A DNA stretch of 64,000 nucleotides from Actinoplanes subtropicus (GCF_000721705.1 NZ_JOJL01000036.1:1-64000); one strand, 5' to 3'. Positions 54,131 to 63,368 are shown, counted from the stretch's first letter. Notes: generated by a model not told the origin, from the letters alone. Numbers and translations: made by a program.

Positions 54131-55289
54131 TCAAGCCGTCGGGATCGGCGTGCGGTCGGCCATCAGGCCGGCCCACAGCCGATCCCGCAGGGCGTTCGCG
54201 CGGTGCTTGGGCAGCGCGGTGTGCAGGTCCCGCAGGACGACGCGGAGCAGCACGTTCGCCTCGTCGTCGCGCAGGTTGAGCCGCTCGCGGGAGGCGGGTG
54301 GCAGGGCGGACGGGGGCGTGACGGACAGGATGGTGACCTCCTCGACCAGGTGCGCGTCGTCGCCGAGCAGGTCGCGTACCCGGTCGCCGAGGTCCTCCGC
54401 GGTCACGTCCGCCGGGAGGGCCACCGACAGGTCCCGGTGGGCGGCCGGCTGGGCGGAGACCGGCCGGTAGGGGGTCAGGTCGGTCATCTGGCTCGACACG
54501 CGAGGGTCGGCGGAGCGCAGCAGGCGGATGTCGTCGATGCCCTTGCGCAGCATCAGCAACCGGTCGAGGCCGAGCCCGAGCGCCAGCCCGCCGGCTGCGG
54601 CCAGCCGGTCAGTTGCGGCCGGCCCGTTGACTGCGGCCAGCCCGTCGGCCGCGGTTAGCCCGTGGGCTCCGGCCAGCCTGTCGGCTGCGGCCGGCCTGTC
54701 GGCGCCGGTCGGCCCGCTGGGCTCGGTCGGCCTGCTGGCCTCGGTCGGCCCGCCCGCCGCGCGGAGCACGTGTTCGGCCGCGAGGCCGCACTCGCCCACC
54801 TCGACCCAGGCGCCGCCCGGGCCGAGCGCCTCGATCTCGAGTCCGCCGGTGGTGTAGGGGTGCGCGGCCGGCCGGGTGCGCCACGGCACGCCCGGGAGGG
54901 CGGCGTGGAGGGCGAGGCCGACGAGTTCGAGGAGGTCGCCGTCGCCCAGGCGCCAAAGGTCGAGCTGGTGCGGGGTTCCGGTGTGGAGGCGGTCGATCGC
55001 GTCCCGCCGGTAGACCACGCCGGAGCAGCCGATCCCGGCCGACATATCGGTTATATCGGGAATCGCGAGCCTTGGCCGAGGGCGGGTAGCCGAGATGGTC
55101 GTAGTTGTCGGCCACCGAGACGATCCGGGAGCCGCGGTGGACGATCAGGGGTGCCGCCGGCCAGCGCGCCGCGGCCGCGTCCAGGATCGCGGACACCAGC
55201 AGTTGCAGGGCATGCGGGCCGGCCACCGGGTCGGTGAGGTCGCGGACGGCCAGGTCGGCGGTGAGGGCGGCGGGGCTGAGGTAGGTCAT
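54131..55289 (-). pseudogene. Phenylalanyl-tRNA synthetase-like gene (PheS core plus anticodon-binding domain), broken
   Basis: From ATG 55289 (AAGGAG site) the frame reads MTYLSPAALTADLAVRDLTD and on to ADNYDHLGYPPSAKARDSRY, then a shift at about 55045 is needed. The second frame has class II motif 2 GVVYRRDAIDRLHTGTPHQL, VEVGECGLAAEHVLRAAG and motif 3 LALGLGLDRLLMLRKGIDDI. It ends with an FDX-ACB-like anticodon-binding domain (AAHRDLSVALPADVT, then VLLRVVLRDL), the layout of mitochondrial-type PheRS. Compared with such enzymes about 40 residues including the L-R-x-H-T-S segment before motif 2 are missing. An 18-bp tandem repeat expands the part before motif 3. Confidence 0.7.
54597..54758. 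repeat. 18-bp tandem repeat, nine degenerate copies, inside the PheRS-like gene
   Basis: Nine 18-bp units from 54597 to 54758, for example GCGGCCAGCCCGTCGGCC (54633-54650), each with a few changes. In the gene frame they encode about 54 residues of a six-residue repeat (forms of ADRLAA and PTGADR) inserted between the GCGLAAEHVLRAAG-like strand and motif 3, where relatives have a short loop. Confidence 0.85.
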
Positions 55290-55342
55290 GGTCTTCTCCT
55301 TCGGGGAAAGCCACCCATCGGAGCAAGGCCGTAGAAACAGGA

Positions 55343-55366
55343 ACGGCCGCCCGAGGGGGCGGCCGT
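55343..55366 (-). terminator. Attenuator-like hairpin before the PheRS-like gene
   Basis: A perfect 10-bp stem, ACGGCCGCCC (55343-55352) against GGGCGGCCGT (55357-55366), with a 4-nt loop. On the minus strand it is followed by TTCCTGTTTCT and lies between a 15-codon leader ORF (ending 55380) and the gene start (55289). Confidence 0.65.
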
Positions 55367-55379
55367 CGCGCACACGAAA

Positions 55380-55427
55380 TCAGTCGGCCACCGTCGGGGG
55401 CCGGCCGAAGAGCGCGCTGTACGTCAT
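55380..55427 (-). CDS. Putative leader peptide of the PheRS-like gene
   Basis: A 15-codon ORF, MTYSALFGRPPTVAD, from ATG 55427 to TGA 55380, ending 13 bp before the hairpin. Position and size fit a transcription-attenuation leader, but it has only one Phe codon, so Phe sensing is doubtful. Confidence 0.4.
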   Translation of the reverse strand: MTYSALFGRPPTVAD

Positions 55428-55444
55428 GCGGACAAGGGTGCCAC

Positions 55445-55674
55445 GCCCGCGAGGCCGCTGCATCCCCTTTGTCGAGCTGGGCCGCTCGCACCCGCAGGTC
55501 GCTCGGGGCGGCCGCGGCCTGGTGCGGGAACGGCTCGTCGTCGTCCGCCGTCATCCAGCGCTCGACGGCGATGGCGAAGGCGAGCTGCGCGACGGTCGTC
55601 TGCTCGTAACCGTTCTCCGCGAACAGGCTCGGCGCCATCACTCCGGCCTCATCGAGGATATCGACCACGGTCAC
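55445..55674 (-). pseudogene. TetR regulator remnant with internal deletion
   Basis: From GTG 55674 the frame gives SLFAENGYEQTTVAQ, the start of a TetR DNA-binding domain, and then jumps directly to LAFAIAVERWMTADDDEPFP, which resembles the last helix of TetR proteins. The recognition helix and most of the ligand domain are absent. It overlaps the end of the MFS gene by 26 bp. Confidence 0.5.
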
Positions 55675-56956
55675 TACTCAGGCTGCCCCCCGCCCCGGCT
55701 GGCCTCACCGCGGCGGCCGCGGCCGCCCGGTCCGCTGTCGGCTTCTGCGGCGTCTGATGGTCGCGCGGAAGCAGGAACGGGGTGGTCAGGATGAGCAGGC
55801 CGGCGGCCGCGAGGGCGGTGCGTGGGCTCGTGATGCCGGCGAGCAGGCCGCCGAGAGCGGTCAAGGCGGCGATGGACGCCTGCTGGCCGATGGACCAGGC
55901 CGACAGGGTACGGGCGACGAGATGCCGGGGAGTGTGTTCGAGCCGGTAGGTGGCGAGCACCGGGGTGTACAGGCTCATGTTGATGATGATCGCCAGTTCG
56001 ACCGCCATCACGGTGACGAGGCCGGCGACGCCGGGCTGGACGAAGACGAGGCCGATCAGCCAGACGGCCCGCAGGGTGCCGACGACTCGGAAGACGCGGT
56101 GCCGGCCGTAGCGGGCCACGACGCGGCGGGCCAGCCGGGAACCGATGAGGCCGCCGAGACAGGGGGCGGCGAAGGCGAGACCGTACTGCCAGGGCGGAAA
56201 TCCGAGCTGGCGCAGGAGCAGCACGGCCAGCAGCGGCTCGGTAGCCATGATCAGACCGCCGACCAGCATGTTGTTGACGTAGAGCATCCGCAATCCGGGA
56301 TGGCTCATGATGTGTCGCCAGCCATCGAGCAGCGCGCCCGTTCGGATCGGGCTGTCGTCAGCTCTCCGCGGCGGTTCCTCCCGGCCGCGGATCGCGGTGA
56401 TGCCCAACGCCGAGAGCAGGTAGCTGAGCGCATCGGCCAGCACGGTGGTGACCGGCCCGAACAGGCCGATCGCCGCCCCGCCCAGCGGCGGCCCCACCGC
56501 GATGGAACTCCAGTTCGTGGACTCGAACCGAGCGTTGGCCACGAGCAGGTCGTCCGGCCGGACGAGGGCCTTGAGGTAGGCGCCGCCGGCCGCGCTGAAG
56601 GCAATCTTGGCGGCGGCGACCACGGCCGACGTCACCAGCAGCTGGACGAAACCGAGCCGGCCGAGGGCGTAGGCGACCGGGATCGTCGCCATGACCGCGA
56701 ACCGGGTCAGGTCCATCGCGATCATGACCGGGCGTTTGCGCCGGAACTCCACCCATGGCCCGAGTGGCACCGCCAGCAGCGCGCCGACGGCGGGTCCCAC
56801 CGCGGACAGCGCGGAGACCTGGGCGGGACTGGCGTGCAACGCGAGCACGGCGATCAGCGGCAACGCACCGAACCCCAGCCCGGACCCGTAGGCGCTGACC
56901 GCATATGCCGCCCACAGCCAGCCGAACTGCCGGCCCAGCCTTCTCCTGCGTACCAT
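55649..56956 (-). CDS. MFS transporter (drug-efflux type)
   Basis: 435 residues, about twelve membrane helices. Resembles the MFS_3/enterobactin-exporter-like group: FGWLWAAYAVSAYGSGLGFGALPLIAV, the loop GPWVEFRRKRPVMIAMDLTRF between helices 2 and 3, and a second-half motif IGSRLARRVVARYGRHR. ATG at 56956. C-terminal 35 residues are Ala/Pro-rich. Divergent from the LysR gene 137 bp away; substrate unknown. Confidence 0.88.
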   Translation of the reverse strand: MVRRRRLGRQFGWLWAAYAVSAYGSGLGFGALPLIAVLALHASPAQVSALSAVGPAVGALLAVPLGPWVEFRRKRPVMIAMDLTRFAVMATIPVAYALGRLGFVQLLVTSAVVAAAKIAFSAAGGAYLKALVRPDDLLVANARFESTNWSSIAVGPPLGGAAIGLFGPVTTVLADALSYLLSALGITAIRGREEPPRRADDSPIRTGALLDGWRHIMSHPGLRMLYVNNMLVGGLIMATEPLLAVLLLRQLGFPPWQYGLAFAAPCLGGLIGSRLARRVVARYGRHRVFRVVGTLRAVWLIGLVFVQPGVAGLVTVMAVELAIIINMSLYTPVLATYRLEHTPRHLVARTLSAWSIGQQASIAALTALGGLLAGITSPRTALAAAGLLILTTPFLLPRDHQTPQKPTADRAAAAAAVRPAGAGGSLSSDRGRYPR

Positions 56957-57092
56957 TCTTCAGCGCGCTCCGTCGTTCCCTCGAACAAACCGGGGTTGAT
57001 CGGTAAGAGCTAAGCGAGATGCGGGACCGCAGGTCAAACAACCATCCTGGCTCTGATCCACAACCCGGCGTTGTTCACTAAGGTGGATCGGC

Positions 57093-58025
57093 GTGGATCT
57101 CGAGGCCGTCCGTACCTTCGTCGCCGTCGCGGAAGCGGGCCAGTTCCAGCTGGCCGCCGCCGACCTGTCGATCACTCAGCAGGCTGTCTCCAAGCGCATG
57201 GCCACGCTGGAGCGTGACCTCGGCGTGCGGCTGTTCACCCGCGCGCCGCGCGGCGTCGCGCTCACCATCGATGGGCAGGCTTTCCTGCCGCAAGCGCGCG
57301 AGCTGCTGCGCGTCGCCGATCGCGCCGTCGCGTCCGTGCGCGCCGGCAGCCGTCCGCTGCGCATCGACGTGATCAACTCACGCGGCGCGGCATCCGGCCT
57401 CATGCGCGACTTCCACCGCGCCCACCCCGGGATCGAACTCGACGTGCTGATGCTGCTCGACATCGAGCAGGCCGTCACCGCGATCCGCTCCGGCACGATC
57501 GACGCCTCCTTCCGCGCCGTCGCCGCACCCGGCCGCCCCCTGCCCGGGAACGTCGAGTCCGTCCGGGTGCTCGACGAACCGCTCGAACTCCTCACCGGGC
57601 CCGCGCACGCGCTCGCCGGCGCCCGATCGGTGACCGTCGCCCAGCTCGCCGGGCACCGGATCTGGATGCCCGGCCTTGCGCCGGGCACCGAGTGGGCCGC
57701 GTACTACGACGACCTCGTCGCCGAGTTCGGCCTCACTATCGAGTCGACCGGCCCCAACTTCGGCTCCGACGCCCTGCTCGACACCATCGCCGACACCCCG
57801 GCGCTGGCCACCTTCATGGGCGGGCACACCCGCCTCATCTGGCCGGCCGGCCACGGGCTGCGACGTATCCCGGTGACCGGCCCGGTGCCCGTCTACCCGC
57901 ACTCGTTCCTCTGGCACCGCGACAACCCGCACCCGGCCCTGGCCACCCTCCGCGCCCACCTCGCCACCACCACGGCCGGCCGCAACGCCGGAACGTGGGT
58001 GCCGAACTGGGCGATACCGCACTGA
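57093..58025 (+). CDS. LysR family transcriptional regulator
   Basis: 310 residues: N-terminal HTH FQLAAADLSITQQAVSKRMATLERDLGVRLFTR and a LysR substrate-binding domain. GTG start at 57093 giving MDLEAVRTFVAVAEAG. Divergent from the MFS gene, the usual layout for a LysR regulator and its target, though the DHA2 exporter lies 70 bp downstream on the same strand. Confidence 0.92.
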   Translation: MDLEAVRTFVAVAEAGQFQLAAADLSITQQAVSKRMATLERDLGVRLFTRAPRGVALTIDGQAFLPQARELLRVADRAVASVRAGSRPLRIDVINSRGAASGLMRDFHRAHPGIELDVLMLLDIEQAVTAIRSGTIDASFRAVAAPGRPLPGNVESVRVLDEPLELLTGPAHALAGARSVTVAQLAGHRIWMPGLAPGTEWAAYYDDLVAEFGLTIESTGPNFGSDALLDTIADTPALATFMGGHTRLIWPAGHGLRRIPVTGPVPVYPHSFLWHRDNPHPALATLRAHLATTTAGRNAGTWVPNWAIPH

Positions 58026-58066
58026 ACGCCCGCCTCGACGGGATCCTTCGCGGAAGAGCCTGTATG

Positions 58067-58081
58067 GTTGCCTCGGGCAAC
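58067..58081. promoter_or_regulatory. MarR-type operator before the DHA2 exporter
   Basis: GTTGCC-TCG-GGCAAC, a perfect palindrome 14 bp upstream of the exporter ATG and next to its GGAGG site. The exporter is co-transcribed with a MarR gene, the likely ligand-responsive repressor acting here. Confidence 0.6.
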
Positions 58082-58095
58082 TATCTGGAGGACCC

Positions 58096-59658
58096 ATGAC
58101 CGTGACCGAGCGGGCCGCGACGGCGGACGCACCGATGTCGCACGCGCAGATCCTGCAGGCCCTCTCGGGGCTCTACACGGGGATGTTCGTGGCGATCCTG
58201 TCGTCGACGATCGTCACCAACGCGCTGCCGACGATCGTCGCCGACCTGCACGCCGGGCAGAGCGTCTACACCTGGGTGATCATCGCGACGCTGCTGACCA
58301 CCACCGTGTCCAGCCCGGTCTGGGGCAAGCTGGCCGACCTGTTCGACAAGAAGATGCTGATCCAGGTCGCGCTGGTCGTCTTCACCCTCGGCTCGGTGCT
58401 CTCCGGCCTGGCCGAGAACTCCGCCCTGCTGCTCGCCGCCCGCGCGGTGCAGGGCGTCGGGGCCGGCGGCCTGCTAGCGCTGACCCAGGTCATCCTCGCG
58501 ACCATCATCTCGCCCCGGGAGCGCGGCCGGTACAACGGCTACCTCGGCGCCGTCCTGGCCGTCGCCACCAGCGCCGGCCCGCTGATCGGCGGTGTCATCG
58601 TGGACACCAGCTGGCTCGGCTGGCGCTGGTGCTTCTTCGTCGGCGTCCCGTTCTCGGTCATCGCCATGGTCCTGCTGCAGAAGACCCTGCATCTTCCCGT
58701 ACGCAGGAGGGCCGTGCGGATCGACTGGGCCGGCGCCACCCTGATCACCGCGGCGGCCTCCCTGGTGCTGATCTGGGTGACCTTCGCCGGCGACAAGTAC
58801 GCGTGGCTGTCCTGGCAGTCCGCCGCGATGGCCGGTGGCGCGCTGCTGCTCGCGGTGGTGTTCGTGCTGGTCGAGCGGAAGGCGGCCGAGCCGGTCCTGC
58901 CGCTGTGGCTGTTCCGCAACCGTACGGTCGTCCTCGCCATCACCGCCGGCCTGATCATCGGGATCGGGCTCTACGCCGGTACCACCTTCCTGAGCCAGTA
59001 CTTCCAGCTGTCCCGCGGCAAGTCTCCGTCGGTGGCCGGCCTCCTGGCGCTGCCGATGATCCTCGGGCTCGCGCTCGCCTCCACGGTCGCCGGCCGGATC
59101 ATCACCCGGACCGGCCGCTGGAAGCCCTTCCTGGTCGGCGGCACCCTGCTGCTCGCGGCCGGGCTCGGCATCCTCGGGCTGACCCGGCACGACACCCCGT
59201 ACTGGCAGCTGGCGGCCGGGATGACGCTGCTCGGCGTCGGCCTCGGCACCACGCTGCAGAACCTGGTGCTGGCCGTGCAGAACCAGGTGCGCCTGCAGGA
59301 ACTCGGCGCGGCCAGCACCTCGGTGTCGTTCTTCCGCTCGCTGGGCGGCACCATCGGCCTCTCCGCGCTCGGCGCCGTGCTCGGCACGCAGGTCGCCCAC
59401 TACACCGCCGAGGGCCTGGCCCGGCTCGGCATCCATGCCACCGGCTCGGGCGGCGAGGTGCCCAAGCTGGCCGACCTGCCCGCGCCGGTACGCGCCGTCG
59501 TCGAGAACGCGTACGGCCACGCCACCGGTAACCTCTTCCTGTACACGGCACCGTTCGCGCTGCTCGCGCTCGTGGTCATCGGCTTGATCAAGGAGGTACC
59601 GCTGCGTACCTCCAACGCCTTGCAGGACGACCGGGCAGTCCACAAAGCCGATGAGTGA
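58096..59658 (+). CDS. DHA2-family multidrug exporter (14 TM MFS)
   Basis: 520 residues, about fourteen helices. Family motifs: DLHAGQSVYTWVIIATLLTTT, motif A GKLADLFDKKMLIQ, and motif C of antiporters AVATSAGPLIGGVI. ATG at 58096 with GGAGG nine bases upstream. Overlaps the following MarR gene by 8 bp; the pair is a typical self-regulated efflux operon. Confidence 0.93.
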   Translation: MTVTERAATADAPMSHAQILQALSGLYTGMFVAILSSTIVTNALPTIVADLHAGQSVYTWVIIATLLTTTVSSPVWGKLADLFDKKMLIQVALVVFTLGSVLSGLAENSALLLAARAVQGVGAGGLLALTQVILATIISPRERGRYNGYLGAVLAVATSAGPLIGGVIVDTSWLGWRWCFFVGVPFSVIAMVLLQKTLHLPVRRRAVRIDWAGATLITAAASLVLIWVTFAGDKYAWLSWQSAAMAGGALLLAVVFVLVERKAAEPVLPLWLFRNRTVVLAITAGLIIGIGLYAGTTFLSQYFQLSRGKSPSVAGLLALPMILGLALASTVAGRIITRTGRWKPFLVGGTLLLAAGLGILGLTRHDTPYWQLAAGMTLLGVGLGTTLQNLVLAVQNQVRLQELGAASTSVSFFRSLGGTIGLSALGAVLGTQVAHYTAEGLARLGIHATGSGGEVPKLADLPAPVRAVVENAYGHATGNLFLYTAPFALLALVVIGLIKEVPLRTSNALQDDRAVHKADE

Positions 59659-60085
59659 CACGACCGTCGCGGCCCTCGAGCGCGAGCTGGCCGTCTTCGT
59701 GCGGCGGGCCCGCGCCGCCTCCGAGCGGATGAGCCGGCAGGTGCATCCGGAACTGGACGCGTACGCGTACGGCCTGCTCGCCCGCCTGGCCGACCACGGC
59801 CCGCAGCGCTCGATCGACCTGGCCGACCACGTCGGCGTCGGCAAGGCCACGATCACCCGCCAGCTGAAGCCCCTGGAAACCCTGGGCCTGATCCACCGCC
59901 TCCCCGACCCCGACGACGGCCGCGCCCACCTGGTGGCCCTCACCCCGGACGGCCGCCGGCGCCTCGCCGGCGTCCGCGACGTGCGCCGCGACCGGCTGCG
60001 CGACCATCTCGCGACCTGGCCCGAGGAGGATGTCCGAACCCTGGCCACGCTCCTGGCCCGCTTCAACGCGGTGCCGCCGCAATGA
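59651..60085 (+). CDS. MarR family regulator of the exporter operon
   Basis: 144 residues: winged helix RSIDLADHVGVGKATITRQLKPLETLGLIHR with wing DPDDGRAHLVAL. ATG at 59651 within the end of the exporter gene. Probably represses through the palindrome at 58067-58081. The first 20 bases are identical to those of a small ORF at 63448. Confidence 0.92.
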   Translation: MSDTTVAALERELAVFVRRARAASERMSRQVHPELDAYAYGLLARLADHGPQRSIDLADHVGVGKATITRQLKPLETLGLIHRLPDPDDGRAHLVALTPDGRRRLAGVRDVRRDRLRDHLATWPEEDVRTLATLLARFNAVPPQ

Positions 60086-60228
60086 ACCATTGTCGTCGGT
60101 AGTGGCCGCCACGGAACTGCCGGGGTGACCCACCGGGCCCGCCCGGATGCGGGCGGCACCGGGGGTGACCATGCACCCAGGTCGCCGGGCGGCTTGGGGA
60201 CCTGTCCCACTCGTACGGTCGAATGGTT

Positions 60229-61428
60229 TCAGGTTTGGTCCCGCATTTCCCAAGGGGTGCCGTATTCGACGAGCTTGTCGAGGAACGGGACGGCGTCGAA
60301 GGCTTCCGGGCCCAGGACGCCGGACCCCTGCCAGGTGCCGGCGGCCAGGAGTTCCAGGGCGATGATCGGGTTGACGGCGGTCTGCCAGACGACGGCCTGG
60401 GCGCCGTATTCCGCCATGGACCACTCGTTGTCGACCAGGTGGTAGAGGTAGACGCTGCGGGGGTTGCCGTCCGGGTCCAGGCCGGTGACCACGGTGCCGG
60501 CACAGGTCTTGCCGGTCATCTTGTCGCCGAGGGTGGCGGGGTCGGGCAGGACGGCGGCGACCACGTCGCGCGGGGAGACGGTCGTGGCGCCCACCCGGAC
60601 CGGGTCGGTGCGGTCCAGGCCCAGTTTGTGCAGGGTGCGCAGGACCTCGATGAACTCGCTGCCCAGGCCGTACTTGAAGGTGACCCGGCCGGCATCCACC
60701 CAGCGCGGGACGAGCAGCACCTCCTCGTGCTCGACGTGGACGCACTCGACCGGGCCGATGCCGCCGGGGAAGTCGAAGATCTCCGGTTCGCTCAGCGGGA
60801 CGGTGGTGTGCCAGCCCGCCGAACGGGTCCAGATGACGGGCGGGTTGAGGCACTCCTCGATGGTGGTCCAGACCGAGAAGGACGGGGCGAAGTCGTAGCC
60901 GTCGACCACCAGGTTGCCGCCGTCCCGGATGCCGACCTCGTCGATCCGGGAGAACAAATGGTCGGCGGCGTAGCGGGCGAAGACGTCGGAGAGGCCCGGC
61001 TCGACGCCCATGCCGACCAGGGCGAGCCGGCCGGCCGCTTCCCATCGTGGCGCGGCGGCGAACTGGTCGTCGCCGAGTTTGACGCCCGGCAGGTGGTACG
61101 GGTCGGTGGGGTGCGGGTGGGAGAGGGACATCGCCATGTCCAGGTAGTCGGCGCCGGCGGCGAGGGCGCCCTCGAAGACCGGCAACACGAAGCGGGGGTC
61201 GACCGCGTTGAGCACGTGGGTGATCCCGTGCTGGCGGCACAGATCGGAAATGTCGGAAATGTTGGAGGCGTCCACCCGGGCGGCCACGAAGCGGTCGTCG
61301 GCCACGGCGCGCTCCGCTTTCGAGAGGTCGAAGTCGGCGATGACGAAGCGGGAGAAGAACGATCGGCGGGCGGCAATCGCGGCCGCGGCGGCCCCGACTC
61401 CCCCCGCGCCGACCACCAGGACGCGCAT
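60229..61428 (-). CDS. Saccharopine dehydrogenase-like oxidoreductase
   Basis: 399 residues. N-terminal Rossmann fold MRVLVVGAGGVGAAAAAIAA and the saccharopine-dehydrogenase arrangement DFDLSKAERAV, VLNAVDPRFVLPVFEGALAA, YLDMAM, GMGVEPGLSDVFARYAADHL. Relatives include saccharopine, carboxynorspermidine and lysine-type dehydrogenases. The ATG at 61428 (AAAGG site) is preferred over the frame extending to 61467. Divergent from the Lrp regulator and the amine oxidoreductase, which supports an amino-acid or polyamine substrate. Confidence 0.85.
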   Translation of the reverse strand: MRVLVVGAGGVGAAAAAIAARRSFFSRFVIADFDLSKAERAVADDRFVAARVDASNISDISDLCRQHGITHVLNAVDPRFVLPVFEGALAAGADYLDMAMSLSHPHPTDPYHLPGVKLGDDQFAAAPRWEAAGRLALVGMGVEPGLSDVFARYAADHLFSRIDEVGIRDGGNLVVDGYDFAPSFSVWTTIEECLNPPVIWTRSAGWHTTVPLSEPEIFDFPGGIGPVECVHVEHEEVLLVPRWVDAGRVTFKYGLGSEFIEVLRTLHKLGLDRTDPVRVGATTVSPRDVVAAVLPDPATLGDKMTGKTCAGTVVTGLDPDGNPRSVYLYHLVDNEWSMAEYGAQAVVWQTAVNPIIALELLAAGTWQGSGVLGPEAFDAVPFLDKLVEYGTPWEMRDQT

Positions 61429-61635
61429 GAGAAACGCACCTTTCGGCCAGAACGGTCTCGCGATCATCGAAACCGTGTCCCAAGAGCCTCCGCGCGACGG
61501 AAAAGCTTGTCAAGAGCGATCAACTCTGCGATAAACACAGTTGTCCACGCCGAAGGGACCGCCTTTCCAGTGATCAGCCCAAACCGGACGTCCGAGGTGA
61601 TTGCCGTGCACCCGCACCCGGGGAAGAATCGCGGC

Positions 61636-62094
61636 GTGACGGCGGACCTGGCTCTGGATCAGATCAACAAGCAGATCATCGAGCACCTTCAGCGCGACGG
61701 GCGGATGTCGTACGCGACGCTCGCCAAGGAGATCGGCCTGTCCGAGGCCGCCGTCCGCCAGCGGGTGCAGCGCCTGCTCGACGGGGGGCTCATGCAGATC
61801 GTGGCGGTCACCGACCCGCTCACGCTCGGCTTCGCCCGGCAGGCGATGGTCGGCCTGAAGGTGACCGGCGACCTGCGCGCGATCGCCGACGAGATCGCCG
61901 CCATCCCGGAGGTCGACTACGTGGTGATCTGCGCGGGCGGCTTCGACCTGCTGGTCGAGCTGGTCTGCACCGACGACACGCACCTGCTCGACCTGCTCAA
62001 CGAGAAGGTCCGGCCGATCAAGGGCGTCACCTCGTGCGAGACGTTCATGTACCTGAAGCTGGCCAAACAGACCTACGCCTGGGGAACTCGATGA
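61636..62094 (+). CDS. Lrp/AsnC family regulator
   Basis: 152 residues: HTH INKQIIEHLQRDGRMSYATL, AKEIGLSEAAVRQRVQRLLD and a RAM ligand-binding domain (IPEVDYVVICAGGFDLLVEL, LDLLNEKVRPIKGV). GTG at 61636 is likely; longer frames are unsupported. Its TGA overlaps the ATG of the FAD enzyme gene by 4 bp, so it controls amino-acid or amine catabolism next to it. The 207 bp before it are the divergent promoter region. Confidence 0.92.
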   Translation: MTADLALDQINKQIIEHLQRDGRMSYATLAKEIGLSEAAVRQRVQRLLDGGLMQIVAVTDPLTLGFARQAMVGLKVTGDLRAIADEIAAIPEVDYVVICAGGFDLLVELVCTDDTHLLDLLNEKVRPIKGVTSCETFMYLKLAKQTYAWGTR

Positions 62095-63368
62095 GCGCAC
62101 CGTCCTACTGGCTGCACACCCTCGGCCCGATCACGCCGCGCCCGCCGCTGGACGGCGACCGGGCCGCCGACGTGGCGATCGTCGGGGGTGGCTACACCGG
62201 CCTGTGGACGGCGTACTACCTCTCCCAGGCGGACCCCTCGCTGAAGATCGTCGTGCTCGAGGCCGAGTACTGCGGGTTCGGCGCCTCCGGGCGCAACGGC
62301 GGCTGGGCCTCCGGCCTCTTCCCGGTCTCCGAGGAAAAACTGACCCGGCGGTACGGGGCGGGGCCGGCCGCCGCGATGCACGCGGCGCTGGCCGGCGCCG
62401 TGGACGAGGTCGGCCGGGCCGCGGCGGCCGAGGGCATCGACTGCGACTACGCGAAGGGCGGGACGATCACGCTCGCGCGCACCCCCGCGCAGCTGCGGCG
62501 GGCATCCTCCACCCCCGGCTTCATCGGCGCCGGCGAGGCCGGCGCGATCTGCGGCGCGAAGGGCGTGCTCGGCGGCGTCTACAGCCCGCACTGCGCCGCC
62601 CTGCACCCGGCCAAACTGGTGCGCGGCCTCGCCGCCGCCGTCGAGCGGCGCGGCGTGACGATCCACGAGGGCACGCGCGTCGACCGGATCGCCCGCGGCC
62701 GGGTCGAGACCTCGCACGGCACGGTCCGGGCCGGCACGGTCGTCCGCGCGCTCGAGGGCTACACGGCGCGGCTCGCCGGTCACCGGCGCAACCTCGCCCC
62801 GGTCTACTCGCTGATGATCGCCACCGAGCCGCTGCCGGCCGAGGACTGGGCGCGGATCGGGCTGCGCCGCCGCGAGACGTTCAGCGACGAGCGACACATG
62901 ATCATCTACGGCCAGCGGACCGCGGACGACCGGCTCGCGTTCGGCGGGCGGGGCGCGCCGTACCACTTCGGCTCCCGGATCGAGCCGGACTACGACCGGG
63001 TGCCGGCCGTCTTCGACAACCTGCGGGCGACGCTGACCGAGATGTTCGGCATCCGGCCGGAGATCGCCTACCGCTGGGGCGGCCCGCTCGGCATTCCCCG
63101 CGACTGGATGCCGAGCGTCGGGCTGGCCGACGGCGTCGCCTGGGCGGGTGGCTATGTGGGCGACGGCGTCGCGGCCGCGAACCTGGCCGGCCGTACGCTG
63201 GCCGACCTGATCGCCGGCACCCGGAGCGACCTGACCACCCTGCCCTGGGTCGGCCACCGCTCGCGGCGCTGGGAGCCGGAGCCGATCCGCTGGCTCGGCA
63301 TCAACGCGGCACTGCACGCCACCAATCTGCGCGATGCGCTGGAGCGGCCGCGCGCCCGGGCGATCTAG
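62091..63368 (+). CDS. FAD-dependent amine oxidoreductase (DadA/PuuB-like)
   Basis: 425 residues. Rossmann start ADVAIVGGGYTGLWTAYYLS, FAD motif EAEYCGFGASGRNGGWASG, and C-terminal WAGGYVGDGVAAANLAGRTLADL. Pattern of gamma-glutamylputrescine or D-amino-acid oxidoreductases. Around residue 140-155 (AQLRRASSTPGFIGAGEAG) it seems shorter than relatives I recall, which could be a small in-frame deletion. Co-transcribed with Lrp and 12-25 kb from the polyamine region. Confidence 0.85.
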   Translation: MSAPSYWLHTLGPITPRPPLDGDRAADVAIVGGGYTGLWTAYYLSQADPSLKIVVLEAEYCGFGASGRNGGWASGLFPVSEEKLTRRYGAGPAAAMHAALAGAVDEVGRAAAAEGIDCDYAKGGTITLARTPAQLRRASSTPGFIGAGEAGAICGAKGVLGGVYSPHCAALHPAKLVRGLAAAVERRGVTIHEGTRVDRIARGRVETSHGTVRAGTVVRALEGYTARLAGHRRNLAPVYSLMIATEPLPAEDWARIGLRRRETFSDERHMIIYGQRTADDRLAFGGRGAPYHFGSRIEPDYDRVPAVFDNLRATLTEMFGIRPEIAYRWGGPLGIPRDWMPSVGLADGVAWAGGYVGDGVAAANLAGRTLADLIAGTRSDLTTLPWVGHRSRRWEPEPIRWLGINAALHATNLRDALERPRARAI

